A stretch of DNA of 54,589 bases from JAWLHU01 sp041690255 (GTDB taxonomy: Bacteria; Bacillota; Sulfobacillia; Symbiobacteriales; Symbiobacteriaceae), in NCBI GenBank assembly GCA_041690255.1, contig JAWLHU010000025.1, positions 1 to 54,589 of the forward strand, written 5' to 3'. Shown piece after piece: positions 24,891-34,105 of this stretch. A program made the position numbers and the translations under genes. The notes under the pieces were generated by a model that ran no database searches, had not been told where the DNA came from, and saw nothing but the letters and a program-made list of their open reading frames with translations. Each line of letters begins with the position of its first letter. Position 1 is the first letter of the stretch.

Positions 24891-27566
24891 CTACGCCTTG
24901 TAGACCTTGACCATGTGGGTGCCGCCAAAGCCGCCGCCCAGCGGGTCGATGTTGTCCACCCCGAGCGGCATGACGACATTGAAGTGCAGGCCTCCCAGAG
25001 CGATCGGGTTCATCTGCTTGGAGTAGTGACCGAAGAGGCCGGCGACGCCCACCGTGCCGGGGTGAACCGTCTCGGTCAGCTTGACCGGGCCCTTGATCTT
25101 GCCGCCGCTGTCAAAGGCCTCGATCCAGACCTCATCACCCTCGGCGATGCCGCGGGCGGCGGCGGTCTCCGGGTGGAGACAGACCTTGTGCAGGAACGGG
25201 TCGAACTGGGCCGCTTCTCTCAGCCAGGGGTTCTCCACCGAGCCGCCCTGGCCGAAGGAGTACTGCGCCGTCTTCCAGTTGAAGGCGTACAGGTCGTACT
25301 CCGCCGGCACCTGCTTGGGCTGATCGATCCAGTGGGGAACCGGCTGGTAGTAGATCAGCATGCTCTCGATGGTGAAGCCCGGGATCTTGGCGTTCACCCG
25401 CTTCAGGTTGGCGGTCAGCGCCTCGCCCTTGCGCATCAGGGGCTCGACGTAGAGGGCGTACCGGGCTTGCGGGAAGTGGGCGTACGGGTAGCCGGACCAG
25501 GCAGGGTTCACCTTCATGATTGGCTTCGGGTTGTTGCGGGTCGCGTCCAGGTCGCCCTTCTCGCCGACGCCGGACCTGTAGACCAGTTCCGCCAGCTCCT
25601 TGACGGTATAGCGCTTGTTCACATCCAGCAGGAAGGGCTTGACGAACCGGACCGGTGCGTACTTGTTGCTGTTCAGCTTGGCATTGACACCATCCGGCCC
25701 CAGCAGGATGCCGATCCGGTCGGCCAGGTCGAAGAAGACCTCATCGGCCGAGCGGGAGTCGTAGACCGGGTTGATCACCGGATGCGCCACCGCGGTCATG
25801 CCCGTGATCCGGCCGCCGGATGACCAGCGCTCCAGCCCGCCGATCGCCTCGGGCAGGACGATGTCGGCAAGCAGTGCCGGCTCATCGATCGAGTAGGAGA
25901 GGGTGAAGACGAAGGGAACCTTCAGGAAGGCCTCGACCACCTTGTCAGGGCGGTGCATGCGGACCACGGGGTTGCCCGCCCAGACCATCATCGCATCGGG
26001 GGTGTAGTCGACCGAGTACTTCTCCGGGTCGAGGATCGCCTCGAAGGCCAGGTGCGGGTTGTCGTGGGAGAAGGGGAAGAAGCTCTTGCCATCCAGCCGG
26101 TTGGGTGGCCACTCGAACTCCCGGTCCACCGCCTCTGACTTCGGTTCGACGATACCGTCCTTGTCCGGGCGCAGGGACTGAGTGGGCGATGAGCCCTTGT
26201 GCTGCGGGCCCGACCGGGCAGAGGCCCCGCCGGGGACGTCCAGGGAGCCGACCAGCATGTTGCACATGATCGAGGCGATATGGTAGTTGCCGCCGTAGTG
26301 CTGGGTGATCGCCCCGCGCCCCGATTCGACACAGGCGGGGCGGAAGGGGAGGACCTTGCCATCGATCGTGATTGTGCTGCCAATCCGGGCAGCATCCACA
26401 AACTCCTTGGCGATCCGACGGATCGTCGCGGCTGGGATGGTGGTCTTCTCCTCAGCCCACTCGGCGGTGTACTCCTTAATACCCCGCTTGTAGATCTGGA
26501 AGCCGGGTTCACAGGCGACACCATCGACCGTGAAGTTGCCTTCGAGGGCGAAGTCCTGGATCGACGGGTCATCGAAGGTCTTGGCGGCGTTATCCTTCGG
26601 ATCCCAGATGACCGGCTTGCCTGTCGCCTTGTCGCGCACGTAGTGGCGGTCCGGCCCGATCAGGTACGGACCATTGGTCCGGTGCTTGATGGAGTCCACA
26701 TCGAACCGGTTCATCTCGTGGACGATGATCTGCTGCAGGGCCAGGACGAAGGCCAGGTCGGTGCCCGGGCGAATCGGGAGCCACTCGCCCTTGCTGGACT
26801 CGACGCCCGATCTCGGGTTGACCGAGATCAGCCGCATGCCCCGGGCGATCGACTCGGCGAAGCTCTTGGCGTTGTTGGCATACCCGTTGGAGGCAGTGCT
26901 GCCCTGCCCGATCATGATCAGGTAGTTAGTGAGGCCGGGGTCATGGCTGGGGCCGCCGAAGTTGCCCATCAGCAGGGCAGCGCCGAAGTGCACCGAGCAG
27001 GTCGGCCCATCTACCTCAATGTAATTGGGCGAGCCGAAGGCTTCGCAGAACTCCAGCCCCTCCTGAATGCTGCCGGAGCGGGAGAAGCCGTTGACCAGCA
27101 TGAACCGCCGCGGGTCCTTCGCCCGAACCGCCTTCAGCTTGTCGGCGATCGTGGTCATGGCCTCTTCCCAGGAGATCTCCACCCACCCGGGGTCCTCATC
27201 CAACCCCTTCTTGGGATTGGTCCGCTTCAGCGGGGTCTTTACCCGGTAGGGGTTGTAGAAGGTGGCCAGGGTGGAGATACCGCGGGCACAGAGCGCCCCC
27301 TTGTTCGGCCAATCCGGGTTTCCTTGCACCCGGACGGCCACGCCATTCTTCACGTCCACTTGGATTCCGCAGCGGGGCGAAGCACAGTGCCGGCACCAAC
27401 TGTAGACCGTCTCATCCGGCAGGTTGGTGGCCTCGGCCGCGGCGTGGGCCCGCTTCGGGCTTGAGTCGCTGTAGACTGCTTTTCCTAGAGCGGCCAGGGC
27501 GACAACACCGGCCGATGCCTTCAGTGCTGTACGCCTGGAGATGGGAGTCGAGAGAATCCCAGACAT
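24891..27566 (-). CDS. Molybdopterin oxidoreductase, DMSO-reductase family catalytic subunit
   Basis: 891 aa from ATG 27566, chosen because GGAGGT precedes it and a Tat signal follows (S-R-R-T-A-L-K, then a hydrophobic stretch and A-H-A-A-A); the longer frame to 27758 has no ribosome site. The [4Fe-4S] motif is C-R-H-C-A-S-P-R-C with a distal C in G-A-L-C-A-R-G. E-V-D-G-P-T-C-S-V-H-F-G provides a Cys at the usual Mo-ligand zone. Electron acceptor cannot be told from sequence: DMSO, polysulfide, thiosulfate or an oxyanion are possible. First gene of the A-B-C-TorD operon, with a roughly 350-nt leader. Expected outside the membrane. Confidence 0.85.
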   Translation of the reverse strand: MSGILSTPISRRTALKASAGVVALAALGKAVYSDSSPKRAHAAAEATNLPDETVYSWCRHCASPRCGIQVDVKNGVAVRVQGNPDWPNKGALCARGISTLATFYNPYRVKTPLKRTNPKKGLDEDPGWVEISWEEAMTTIADKLKAVRAKDPRRFMLVNGFSRSGSIQEGLEFCEAFGSPNYIEVDGPTCSVHFGAALLMGNFGGPSHDPGLTNYLIMIGQGSTASNGYANNAKSFAESIARGMRLISVNPRSGVESSKGEWLPIRPGTDLAFVLALQQIIVHEMNRFDVDSIKHRTNGPYLIGPDRHYVRDKATGKPVIWDPKDNAAKTFDDPSIQDFALEGNFTVDGVACEPGFQIYKRGIKEYTAEWAEEKTTIPAATIRRIAKEFVDAARIGSTITIDGKVLPFRPACVESGRGAITQHYGGNYHIASIMCNMLVGSLDVPGGASARSGPQHKGSSPTQSLRPDKDGIVEPKSEAVDREFEWPPNRLDGKSFFPFSHDNPHLAFEAILDPEKYSVDYTPDAMMVWAGNPVVRMHRPDKVVEAFLKVPFVFTLSYSIDEPALLADIVLPEAIGGLERWSSGGRITGMTAVAHPVINPVYDSRSADEVFFDLADRIGILLGPDGVNAKLNSNKYAPVRFVKPFLLDVNKRYTVKELAELVYRSGVGEKGDLDATRNNPKPIMKVNPAWSGYPYAHFPQARYALYVEPLMRKGEALTANLKRVNAKIPGFTIESMLIYYQPVPHWIDQPKQVPAEYDLYAFNWKTAQYSFGQGGSVENPWLREAAQFDPFLHKVCLHPETAAARGIAEGDEVWIEAFDSGGKIKGPVKLTETVHPGTVGVAGLFGHYSKQMNPIALGGLHFNVVMPLGVDNIDPLGGGFGGTHMVKVYKA

Positions 27567-27924
27567 GGTTGACCTCCTTCGCAGGCAGTGCTTGTGTACG
27601 GGTGGTAGGTGCTGCATCCATGAGCGCTTCCTGGTGCATCGGAGACACCCCGCCTTCTGGGTTGGTGGGAACCGGGACATGGGGCAATGAGAATGCGCCC
27701 CCAAGCGTGCAGTAGGCTGCACGCCTGAAGGCGCAGTGTGCGCGTCTGATACATACACCCTGATACGTCACTTTCCGAGGCTGTCACGGCGACACCCCAC
27801 TTGCACAGGCGCATGGCCGACAAGTACCGGAGAGGGCGTCAAGCGCTCTGGGTGGGGGAGTGGCAAGTATGGTAGTGGTTGGATGGGTGTCATCAGGTTG
27901 TTTTTATGGATGGAAGCCGCGTTT
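27567..27924 (-). other. Long 5' leader of the DMSO-reductase-type operon
   Basis: About 350 nt lie between the predicted transcription start and the catalytic-subunit ATG. It contains a perfect hairpin, GCGTGCAG (27705-27712) / CTGCACGC (27717-27724) with loop TAGG on the plus strand, followed on the minus strand by a GGGGC / GCCCC pairing. An ORF across the leader (to 27771) overlaps the main gene in another frame and lacks family features. A leader this long upstream of a molybdoenzyme suggests RNA-level control, but I could not match a known riboswitch. Confidence 0.35.
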
Positions 27925-27954
27925 AGTATAAGGGTTATCCGAATCGATGGTCAA
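27925..27954 (-). promoter_or_regulatory. Sigma-A promoter of the DMSO-reductase-type operon
   Basis: On the minus strand TTGACC (27954-27949) and TATACT (27930-27925) are separated by 18 bp, within an AT-richer patch. Confidence 0.6.
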
Positions 27955-28027
27955 GTCCCTGCGCGAAGTTTGGCGCAATCACCGGCTCCGCGGTATCGAC
28001 GGCGTTCGGGCAGGTGGATGCAACCTC

Positions 28028-28059
28028 TTGACAAAGTATATCACAAAAGATTATACAAT
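28028..28059 (+). promoter_or_regulatory. Sigma-A promoter toward the tetrathionate-reductase-like locus
   Basis: TTGACA (28028-28033), 17-18 bp, then TTATAC/TATACA (28051-28057) in the most AT-rich stretch of the area. It is divergent from the promoter at 27925-27954 and about 75 nt before the gene at 28133. Confidence 0.65.
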
Positions 28060-28132
28060 ATTAGAGTAGTCACTTATCAGAGCCCGAACGACCGCCTGTG
28101 GAGCGTCGGGCCGGGCCGGGGGAGGGATTCAG

Positions 28133-28585
28133 ATGCTGAGCCGCATGGCCGATTGGATTCTGGGGCATCCTGAGGAGGTCGCCCTTCTGGGCGGGTTCCT
28201 GCTAACGGCCGCCGCCCTGATCTACAGGCAGGGATGGGCCGGTGTTCGCCTGGCGCTCCGGGAGTTGATGCACGCCGCGGAGCGGGCCCGCCGGAAGGGG
28301 CTCCTGCCGCTCGACGGCCCCGCCGTCATGGACTGGGTGGTCCGGCGGGCACTGACCGACCTGGTGCCCCGTGCCCCGCTCTGGCTCCGCCCCGTGCTGA
28401 CCGAGGCCCGGCTGCGCAGCCTGGCCCAGACCCTCTTCGATCACATGAGTGCCCTGGCCGGCGACTGGCTGAATGATGGCAAGCTGGATGGCTCGGTGGG
28501 GGCGCCGGCGGCTGAGGTGGCGGCCGGGTCCAACCCGTCAGCCGGCGACAGTTCGCCCGAAGGGTCTCGCTCCACGCACAACTGA
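28133..28585 (+). CDS. Small single-TM protein ahead of the sensor genes (150 aa)
   Basis: ATG with GGGGGAGGG upstream. One membrane helix at about 15-32, a basic amphipathic segment (R-E-L-M-H-A-A-E-R-A-R-R-K-G), and a hydrophilic Ser/Ala-rich C-terminus. The N-terminal helix followed by A-A-E and V-M-D-W-V-V distantly recalls LLH-type phage holins, but no phage genes are nearby. Function unknown. It is the first gene after the promoter at 28028. Confidence 0.6.
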   Translation: MLSRMADWILGHPEEVALLGGFLLTAAALIYRQGWAGVRLALRELMHAAERARRKGLLPLDGPAVMDWVVRRALTDLVPRAPLWLRPVLTEARLRSLAQTLFDHMSALAGDWLNDGKLDGSVGAPAAEVAAGSNPSAGDSSPEGSRSTHN

Positions 28586-28680
28586 TCTAGGGTGGTCAGA
28601 CTAGGCCGGATTTGATCCTTTTGATGCGACCACACCGCCCAGGACTTGACGCCCCCTCCTCGAAACTCTCCGGGGAGGGG

Positions 28681-29559
28681 GTGTCACTGTTGCGAAGCGC
28701 TCCAGTCTGGGTGGTTATCCTGCTGACTCTGCTCACCGCCTGCGCGGGGCCACCTGCTGCCGAAATCCGGTTTGACCAGGTCGAGGAGCACCCCGCTCTC
28801 CGGCGTTCGGGCGACACGCTGCGCATGGGTGTCGTGACCCTGCTCTCCCCCCGGGAGAGCTTCACGGCCTACCGCGATCTGGCTGACTACCTCGGGGAGG
28901 AGCTGGGCGTCCCCGTGGATCTCGTCCTGCGCAAGTCCTACTCGGAGCTGAACGACCTTGTCCGAACGGCGGCCGTGGACATGGCCCTGGTCGGCCACGG
29001 CGGATACCTGAATGGCCGGCAGCAGTTCGACATGCAGGCGCTGGCCATGGCCCAGATCGACGGCTCGACGGAGGGCGACGCCTTGCTGCTGGTGCGCACC
29101 GACAGCGGGGCGTCGCAGTTTCGTGACCTGGAGGGGTCGGCCGTCGCCTTCACGGATCCGCTCTCCCTCTCCGGTCACCTGGCGCTCCGCCACTGGATGG
29201 CCGGCGAGGAGCTGCTGCCTGAGACCTATTTCGGCAAGGTGCTCTTCACCTACAGCCAGGACGGTGCCGTGGAGGCGGTGATCGGAAGGGTGGTGGATGC
29301 GGCCCTGGTCGATGCCTACCAGTACCGGACCTACCTGGGGCATCACAGCGAGTTGGACGGCAAACTCCGGGTGCTCATGCGCCTGCGCACCCCGGGCTCC
29401 ATGCTCCTGGTCACCCGACCGGATCTGCCGCCGGCGGAGGCCGCCCGGTACCGCACGGCCCTGCTCGCCATGTCCGACTCGCAGGCCGGCCGCAGGGTGC
29501 TGGCCAAGCTGCTCGTGGAGCGGTTTGTCCCACCGCCGGTCGGGGGTGGTGAATCGTGA
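28681..29559 (+). CDS. PhnD-type substrate-binding lipoprotein, probable sensor partner
   Basis: 292 aa from GTG 28681, with GGGGAGGGG ahead and a lipoprotein signal right after (hydrophobic, then L-L-T-A-C-A-G); longer upstream frames add only unstructured residues. The mature part is a periplasmic-binding fold of the phosphonate/PhnD group: R-M-G-V-V-T-L-L-S-P, Y-R-D-L-A-D-Y-L, D-M-A-L-V-G-H-G-G-Y and V-A-F-T-D-P-L-S-L-S-G-H. In known TtrS sensors this domain is fused to the kinase. Here it is a separate surface lipoprotein whose stop overlaps the kinase start (GTGA). A GC-rich inverted repeat (about 28646-28679) overlaps its ribosome site. Confidence 0.75.
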   Translation: MSLLRSAPVWVVILLTLLTACAGPPAAEIRFDQVEEHPALRRSGDTLRMGVVTLLSPRESFTAYRDLADYLGEELGVPVDLVLRKSYSELNDLVRTAAVDMALVGHGGYLNGRQQFDMQALAMAQIDGSTEGDALLLVRTDSGASQFRDLEGSAVAFTDPLSLSGHLALRHWMAGEELLPETYFGKVLFTYSQDGAVEAVIGRVVDAALVDAYQYRTYLGHHSELDGKLRVLMRLRTPGSMLLVTRPDLPPAEAARYRTALLAMSDSQAGRRVLAKLLVERFVPPPVGGGES

Positions 29560-31442
29560 TCGACCGGATCAAGCAGGCCTTCTTTCGCCTTGCAGACGCC
29601 ACGACGATCACCGGAAAGGTAATGGGGTTGATCCTTGGCCTCGCGATCTTCCTGGGCCTTGGCTTCACCACCTACCTGCGGGTGGGGACACGGCTGCTGC
29701 TCGTCGACCAGCTCCAGTCCCGGGGCCTGACGATCGCTGAGGGGGTGGCGACCAGGGCGATCGAGCCGGTGCTCATGGGCAACGAGTTCGCCCTGCACGG
29801 GCTCCTGGAGGAGACCGTCGGGGTGAACAAGGACGTCCGCTATGTGCTGGTGGTCTCGGCCCGCGGGGAGGTGCTGGGCGACACCTTCCGCCGCCAGATT
29901 CCGGTGGGGCTCGTGGGCGCCAACTCGGTCGGGGCGGGGGGCGAGCCCAGCGTCGTCCCCATCCGGACCGATGAGGGCATGGTCCGGGATATCGCCTTTC
30001 CGCTCTTTGGCGGGCGGGGCGGCTCGGTGCGAGTCGGCATGTCGGAGCGCTCGTTGGAAGTGGCCCTGAACAAGCAGACCCTCCAACTGCTCCTGGCAAC
30101 GCTGCTCACGCTGCTCCTGGGCATCTGGGCCACCTACCGGCTGAGCCATATGCTGGCCCGGCCCATTCGGGTGCTGGTCGAGGGGACCCGGCAGGTGGCG
30201 GGTGGTGACCTGACCGTCCATGTCCCCGTATTCGCCGGTGACGACCTGGGGCACCTGGCCGGCGCCTTCAACACCATGACCGCCCGGCTGGCCAATCAAT
30301 ACGAGGAGATCCGCCGGTTCAGTGACCAGGTCCTCCGCGATAACCACGAGCTGGTGGCCCTGCACCGGATGACCAGCGGCCTCAACCGGCTGAAACATAT
30401 CGCAACCGTGCCGCGGGTGGCGGCTCGCCTGATCGAGCACGAGCTGGGCGTACCCGAGGCGGCGGTCCTGCTCTGGAACCAGGACGAGGAGAGATGGGAG
30501 CCGGCGCTGGCCGAGGAGTTGGCGGCGACGGCGCAGGCCAGTCTGGAGGGGCGCAGGGTGGTGGTGACAGCGGACCGGGCTGTCGTTCCCCTCCAGGTCG
30601 GCAGCAGGCGGATCGGCCTCCTGCTGGTCCGCGACGATCCCGACCGGCTGGCTACAGAGCGCTGCCGGAGCTTCCTCGGCTCGGTCGGTAACCACCTGAC
30701 GGTCGCCCTGGACAACGCCCGCCTGCTCTCGGAACTGACCGATCAGCAGCAGGTGCTGACCCATCTTTTCGACCGGGCCGTCTCGGCGCAGGAGGAGGAG
30801 CGCCGACGGATCTCGCGGGAACTGCACGACGAGACCAGTCAGTCGCTCACCTCCCTGATGCTCGGGCTCCGATCGGTGGAGACGGCATCGACCCCGGCGG
30901 AGCTCCAACAGCGGAGCGCCCTCCTGCGCGAGCGGCTGGTGGCGGCGCTGGACTCCGTCCACCAGATGGCCCGCCGCCTGCGCCCCCTGGCGCTGGACGA
31001 CCTGGGGCTGCCCGCGGCCCTGACGCGCTTCGTCCAGGAGACCTCGGCCCAGACCGGCCAGGATATCGACCTGGACGTGGACGGGTTGGGCAGCGCCCGG
31101 CTGCCATCTGACGTGGAGACGGCGGTCTACCGCATTCTCCAGGAGGCGGTTGCCAATGCGATTCGCCATGGCCGCCCCAGCCAGGTAAGCGTCGTCGTGG
31201 AGAAGCAGGACGGGTGGGTGATCGCCATGGTGGAAGATGATGGCGCCGGATTCGATCCCCAGTCCATCACCCGGACCACCCGCCTGGGAATCTATGGCAT
31301 GCGTGAGCGGGCCCACCTGGTCGGCGGAAGCCTGACCCTGGAATCAGCCCCTGGCAGGGGCACCACCATATACCTGCGGATCCCCTGCGGGGTGCGCAAA
31401 AGGACGGATGCAGATGGTCACCCGAATCCTCCTGGCCGATGA
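29556..31442 (+). CDS. Sensor histidine kinase, NarX/LiaS-type (TtrS-like role)
   Basis: 628 aa, GTG start overlapping the previous stop. Order: helix about 18-42, extracytoplasmic sensor of about 130 residues, second helix about 175-198, HAMP (R-P-I-R-V-L-V-E-G), a GAF-like segment about 270-390, HisKA_3 dimerisation domain with phospho-accepting H424 (R-R-I-S-R-E-L-H-D-E), and a HATPase (N-A-I-R-H-G, D-D-G-A-G-F-D, L-G-I-Y-G-M-R-E-R). It probably reads the state of the adjacent binding lipoprotein and phosphorylates the regulator at 31408, whose start it overlaps by 35 nt. Confidence 0.88.
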   Translation: MIDRIKQAFFRLADATTITGKVMGLILGLAIFLGLGFTTYLRVGTRLLLVDQLQSRGLTIAEGVATRAIEPVLMGNEFALHGLLEETVGVNKDVRYVLVVSARGEVLGDTFRRQIPVGLVGANSVGAGGEPSVVPIRTDEGMVRDIAFPLFGGRGGSVRVGMSERSLEVALNKQTLQLLLATLLTLLLGIWATYRLSHMLARPIRVLVEGTRQVAGGDLTVHVPVFAGDDLGHLAGAFNTMTARLANQYEEIRRFSDQVLRDNHELVALHRMTSGLNRLKHIATVPRVAARLIEHELGVPEAAVLLWNQDEERWEPALAEELAATAQASLEGRRVVVTADRAVVPLQVGSRRIGLLLVRDDPDRLATERCRSFLGSVGNHLTVALDNARLLSELTDQQQVLTHLFDRAVSAQEEERRRISRELHDETSQSLTSLMLGLRSVETASTPAELQQRSALLRERLVAALDSVHQMARRLRPLALDDLGLPAALTRFVQETSAQTGQDIDLDVDGLGSARLPSDVETAVYRILQEAVANAIRHGRPSQVSVVVEKQDGWVIAMVEDDGAGFDPQSITRTTRLGIYGMRERAHLVGGSLTLESAPGRGTTIYLRIPCGVRKRTDADGHPNPPGR

Positions 31443-32073
31443 TCACGCCCTGTTCCGCTCAGGGCTGGCCGCCCTGCTCTCGGGGCATGCGGAGTTCGAT
31501 GTGGTCGGCGAGGCGGCAGACGGTTTTGAGGTACTGCGCAAGGCCCTGGCCCTCCAGCCCGACCTGGTGCTCATGGATATCGGCATGCCCGGACTGGGCG
31601 GGGTGGAGGCGACCCGGGAGCTGCGCCGGCAGAACCCCGGCGTCCGGATCCTGGCCCTGACCCAGCACGACGATGAGGGCTACCTCCGGCAGATGCTGAA
31701 GGCCGGGGCGAGCGGCTACCTGGTAAAGCGGGCGGCCGACACGGAGCTCTTCGGTGCGATCAGGACCGTGGCCCGCGGGGAACTCTACCTGCACCCGAGC
31801 ATGGCCCGCATCCTCGTGGAAGATGTGGTCACCCGGCCCTCGCCGTCCACGGCGGAGGCGCGGGGGGAGCAACTCTCCGAGCGGGAGCGGGAGACGCTGC
31901 AACTGCTGGCACTTGGCTTCACCAACCGCGAGGTGGCCGGGCGACTGGGTGTCAGTGTCAAGACCGCCGAGACCTACAAGGCGCGAATCAGCGAGAAGAC
32001 CGGGCTGCGGCGCCGCTCCGACCTGGTCCGCTACGCACGCTCCCTGGGGCTGGTCGGGCCCGAGCAGGGGTAG
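31408..32073 (+). CDS. NarL-family response regulator (TtrR-like role)
   Basis: 221 aa. Receiver with D-D at the start (L-L-A-D-D-H), phospho-acceptor D57 (L-V-L-M-D-I-G-M-P) and K in Y-L-V-K. LuxR-type HTH at about 155-215 (L-S-E-R-E-R-E-T-L-Q, T-N-R-E-V-A, V-S-V-K-T-A-E-T-Y). Cognate to the kinase by overlap. Its likely target is the B-C-A operon starting at 32237. Confidence 0.88.
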   Translation: MQMVTRILLADDHALFRSGLAALLSGHAEFDVVGEAADGFEVLRKALALQPDLVLMDIGMPGLGGVEATRELRRQNPGVRILALTQHDDEGYLRQMLKAGASGYLVKRAADTELFGAIRTVARGELYLHPSMARILVEDVVTRPSPSTAEARGEQLSERERETLQLLALGFTNREVAGRLGVSVKTAETYKARISEKTGLRRRSDLVRYARSLGLVGPEQG

Positions 32074-32104
32074 GCCGGTACGAAGGGATCGCGCCATAAT
32101 CCGA

Positions 32105-32131
32105 AGACCCCTCGCCTTTTGGTGGGGGGTC
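32105..32131 (+). terminator. Terminator-like hairpin after the response regulator
   Basis: GACCCCTCGCC / GGTGGGGGGTC with loop TTTT and no clean T-run; it separates the regulatory genes from the structural genes. Confidence 0.4.
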
Positions 32132-32236
32132 GCTCGCGTGTCAGGGAAACCCCGACAAAATGAGGGGCGATTCCCCGATGGGGCACGCCGTCCCTTTCTG
32201 GGAGAATCAGAGCGAGGACATATGGAGGTGAACCCC

Positions 32237-32953
32237 ATGGTCGAACTTCCGAAAGACGATCTCATCTTCCGGATGCACCGCGAGCTGGCCGTGGCCATGC
32301 AGAAGCCGGTGGAGCAGAGGCGCTGGGTCATGGTTATCGACCTGACCAAGTGCACGGGCTGCACAGCCTGCACCGTTTCCTGCAAGGCCGAGAACAAGCT
32401 CCCGCCGGGCGTTGTCTACCGCCCGGTCATGGAGCAGGAGTCTGGGACGTTCCCGAATGTATCCCGTTTCTTCCTGCCCCGGCCCTGCATGCAGTGTGAG
32501 CAGCCGCCCTGTGTGAAGGTCTGCCCGGTCGGCGCTTCGTACAAGCGGGCAGATGGCATCGTCTCGATCGATTACGACACCTGCATCGGCTGCCGGTACT
32601 GCATTGCTGCCTGTCCCTATGGCGCCCGCACCTTTGACTGGGGCGAGAACTACACGGACGACACACCGGCCTTCCAGCCCTACGAGGAGCTGGCCTCCTT
32701 CGAGTACGGGGTGGCCCGGTCCCGCAAAGATGACGGCTCGCCGGTCGGCAACGCCCGCAAGTGCCACTTCTGCCTCCATCGCCTGAACGAGGGGATGCTC
32801 CCGGCCTGTGTCACTACCTGCATTGGACGTGCCACCTACTTCGGTGACGCCAACGACCCGGGCAGCCTGGTCAGCGAGCTGATCAGGAGCCCGCGGGTGA
32901 TGCGGCTGAAGGAAGAGATCGGGACCCATCCGAGCGTCTACTACTTGACCTAG
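32237..32953 (+). CDS. ttrB: Four-cluster ferredoxin subunit, TtrB-like
   Basis: 238 aa from ATG 32237 (GGAGGTGA 6 nt upstream). Cysteine groups: C39-T-G-C-T-A-C-T-V-S-C49; P-C-M-Q-C-E-Q-P-P-C-V-K-V-C-P; C-I-G-C-R-Y-C-I-A-A-C-P-Y-G-A-R; C-H-F-C-L-H-R then A-C-V-T-T-C. An insertion (about 145-175, acidic) before the last group is longer than in the DmsB-like protein at 24272. It links the NrfD-type quinol oxidase next door to the catalytic subunit. Confidence 0.8.
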   Translation: MVELPKDDLIFRMHRELAVAMQKPVEQRRWVMVIDLTKCTGCTACTVSCKAENKLPPGVVYRPVMEQESGTFPNVSRFFLPRPCMQCEQPPCVKVCPVGASYKRADGIVSIDYDTCIGCRYCIAACPYGARTFDWGENYTDDTPAFQPYEELASFEYGVARSRKDDGSPVGNARKCHFCLHRLNEGMLPACVTTCIGRATYFGDANDPGSLVSELIRSPRVMRLKEEIGTHPSVYYLT

Positions 32954-32968
32954 CAAGGGGTGATTCGC

Positions 32969-34105
32969 ATGAAGCGGCTTTACTATCTGGCGCTGCTCCT
33001 GCTCTCGGGGCTTGGCCTCTGGGGGATCGTGCTGCGCCTCACCGAAGGGCTGAAGGTGACCGCCCTCACCAGCTATGTCAGCTGGGGTCTCTGGGTCGCC
33101 TTCTACATCTTCTTCATCGGCCTCTCTGCCGGCTCGTTCCTGCTCTCGACCCTGGTCTACGTCTTCGGCATGGAGCGGCTGGAGCGGGTGGGCAAGCTGG
33201 CGCTCCTTTCCGCTCTCTGCTCGCTGGGGGCCGGCATGGCCTTCATTCTGATCGACCTCGGACAGCCCACCCGGTTCTGGCACACCCTGGTCTATCGGAA
33301 CTTCAACTCCGTCCTGGAGTGGGAGATCTTCTTCTACGTGATCTATGCGTCCATCATCCTGGCTGAACTCTGGCTGCTCACCCGCTCGCAGAGCCCGAAG
33401 GCGAAGGCCTGGGTGAAACTGCTCGGCATGGTCGGCATCCCTGTGGCGATCGGCGTGCACGGTGGGACCGGTTCGATCTTCGCCCTGGCCGTGGGCCGCC
33501 CCTACTGGAACTCGGGTCTGCTGCCGATCATCTTCATCGTCTCGGCACTTGCCTCCGGTGCTGCCCTGATCACCTTCCTCTGGGCGGTGCTCGGCCCGAA
33601 GGATGGCGAGAAGCCGGCCATGGTCCGGACCCTGGCCCAGTTAATGGCGCTCTTCCTCGCGATCGATGGCCTGCTCGTCGCCTCGGAGTTCCTGGTGGGC
33701 CTGTACAGCGGCATTCCGGATGAGGCCGGCGCCCTGGTCGCCCTGACCGAGCGCTTCTGGTTCGTCTTCTGGGTGGGGCAACTGGGCTTTGGCCTGCTGA
33801 TCCCGCTGCTGCTGGTGGCCTTCCCGGCGACCCGCCGCTCCACAGCCTGGATGGGCGTGGCTGGACTCTCGGCGGTGATTGGCATCCTGGCGGTGCGCAT
33901 GAACCTGGTGATTCCGGCCTACGTGGTGCCCCAGTTCGAGGGGCTGCGCCGGGCCTACGTGGACCCCCGGCTCCAGTACAGCTACACCCCCAACGGAATC
34001 GAGTGGCTGGTAAGTCTCGGGGTGGTTGCCTTTACCATTCTGGTCTTCAGCCTGATCTATGAGCGGCTGATCGCCGGAAAGCAGCAGGAGGTGGCAGGCC
34101 AATGA
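32969..34105 (+). CDS. ttrC: NrfD-type membrane subunit, TtrC-like
   Basis: 378 aa from ATG 32969 (AAGGGG 8 nt ahead; GTG 32960 is an alternative overlapping the ribosome site). Nine or ten membrane helices of the NrfD/PsrC family. I-D-L-G-Q-P-T-R-F-W near 95 and the following helices match the quinol-site region of PsrC-like proteins. It oxidises quinol on the outer side of the membrane. Its stop overlaps the next start (ATGA). Confidence 0.8.
   Translation: MKRLYYLALLLLSGLGLWGIVLRLTEGLKVTALTSYVSWGLWVAFYIFFIGLSAGSFLLSTLVYVFGMERLERVGKLALLSALCSLGAGMAFILIDLGQPTRFWHTLVYRNFNSVLEWEIFFYVIYASIILAELWLLTRSQSPKAKAWVKLLGMVGIPVAIGVHGGTGSIFALAVGRPYWNSGLLPIIFIVSALASGAALITFLWAVLGPKDGEKPAMVRTLAQLMALFLAIDGLLVASEFLVGLYSGIPDEAGALVALTERFWFVFWVGQLGFGLLIPLLLVAFPATRRSTAWMGVAGLSAVIGILAVRMNLVIPAYVVPQFEGLRRAYVDPRLQYSYTPNGIEWLVSLGVVAFTILVFSLIYERLIAGKQQEVAGQ

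Noticed and set aside
29343..31316. 657-codon minus-strand frame over the histidine kinase
   Set aside because: The plus strand has clear HAMP, HisKA_3 and HATPase motifs and overlapping starts; the antisense frame has none.
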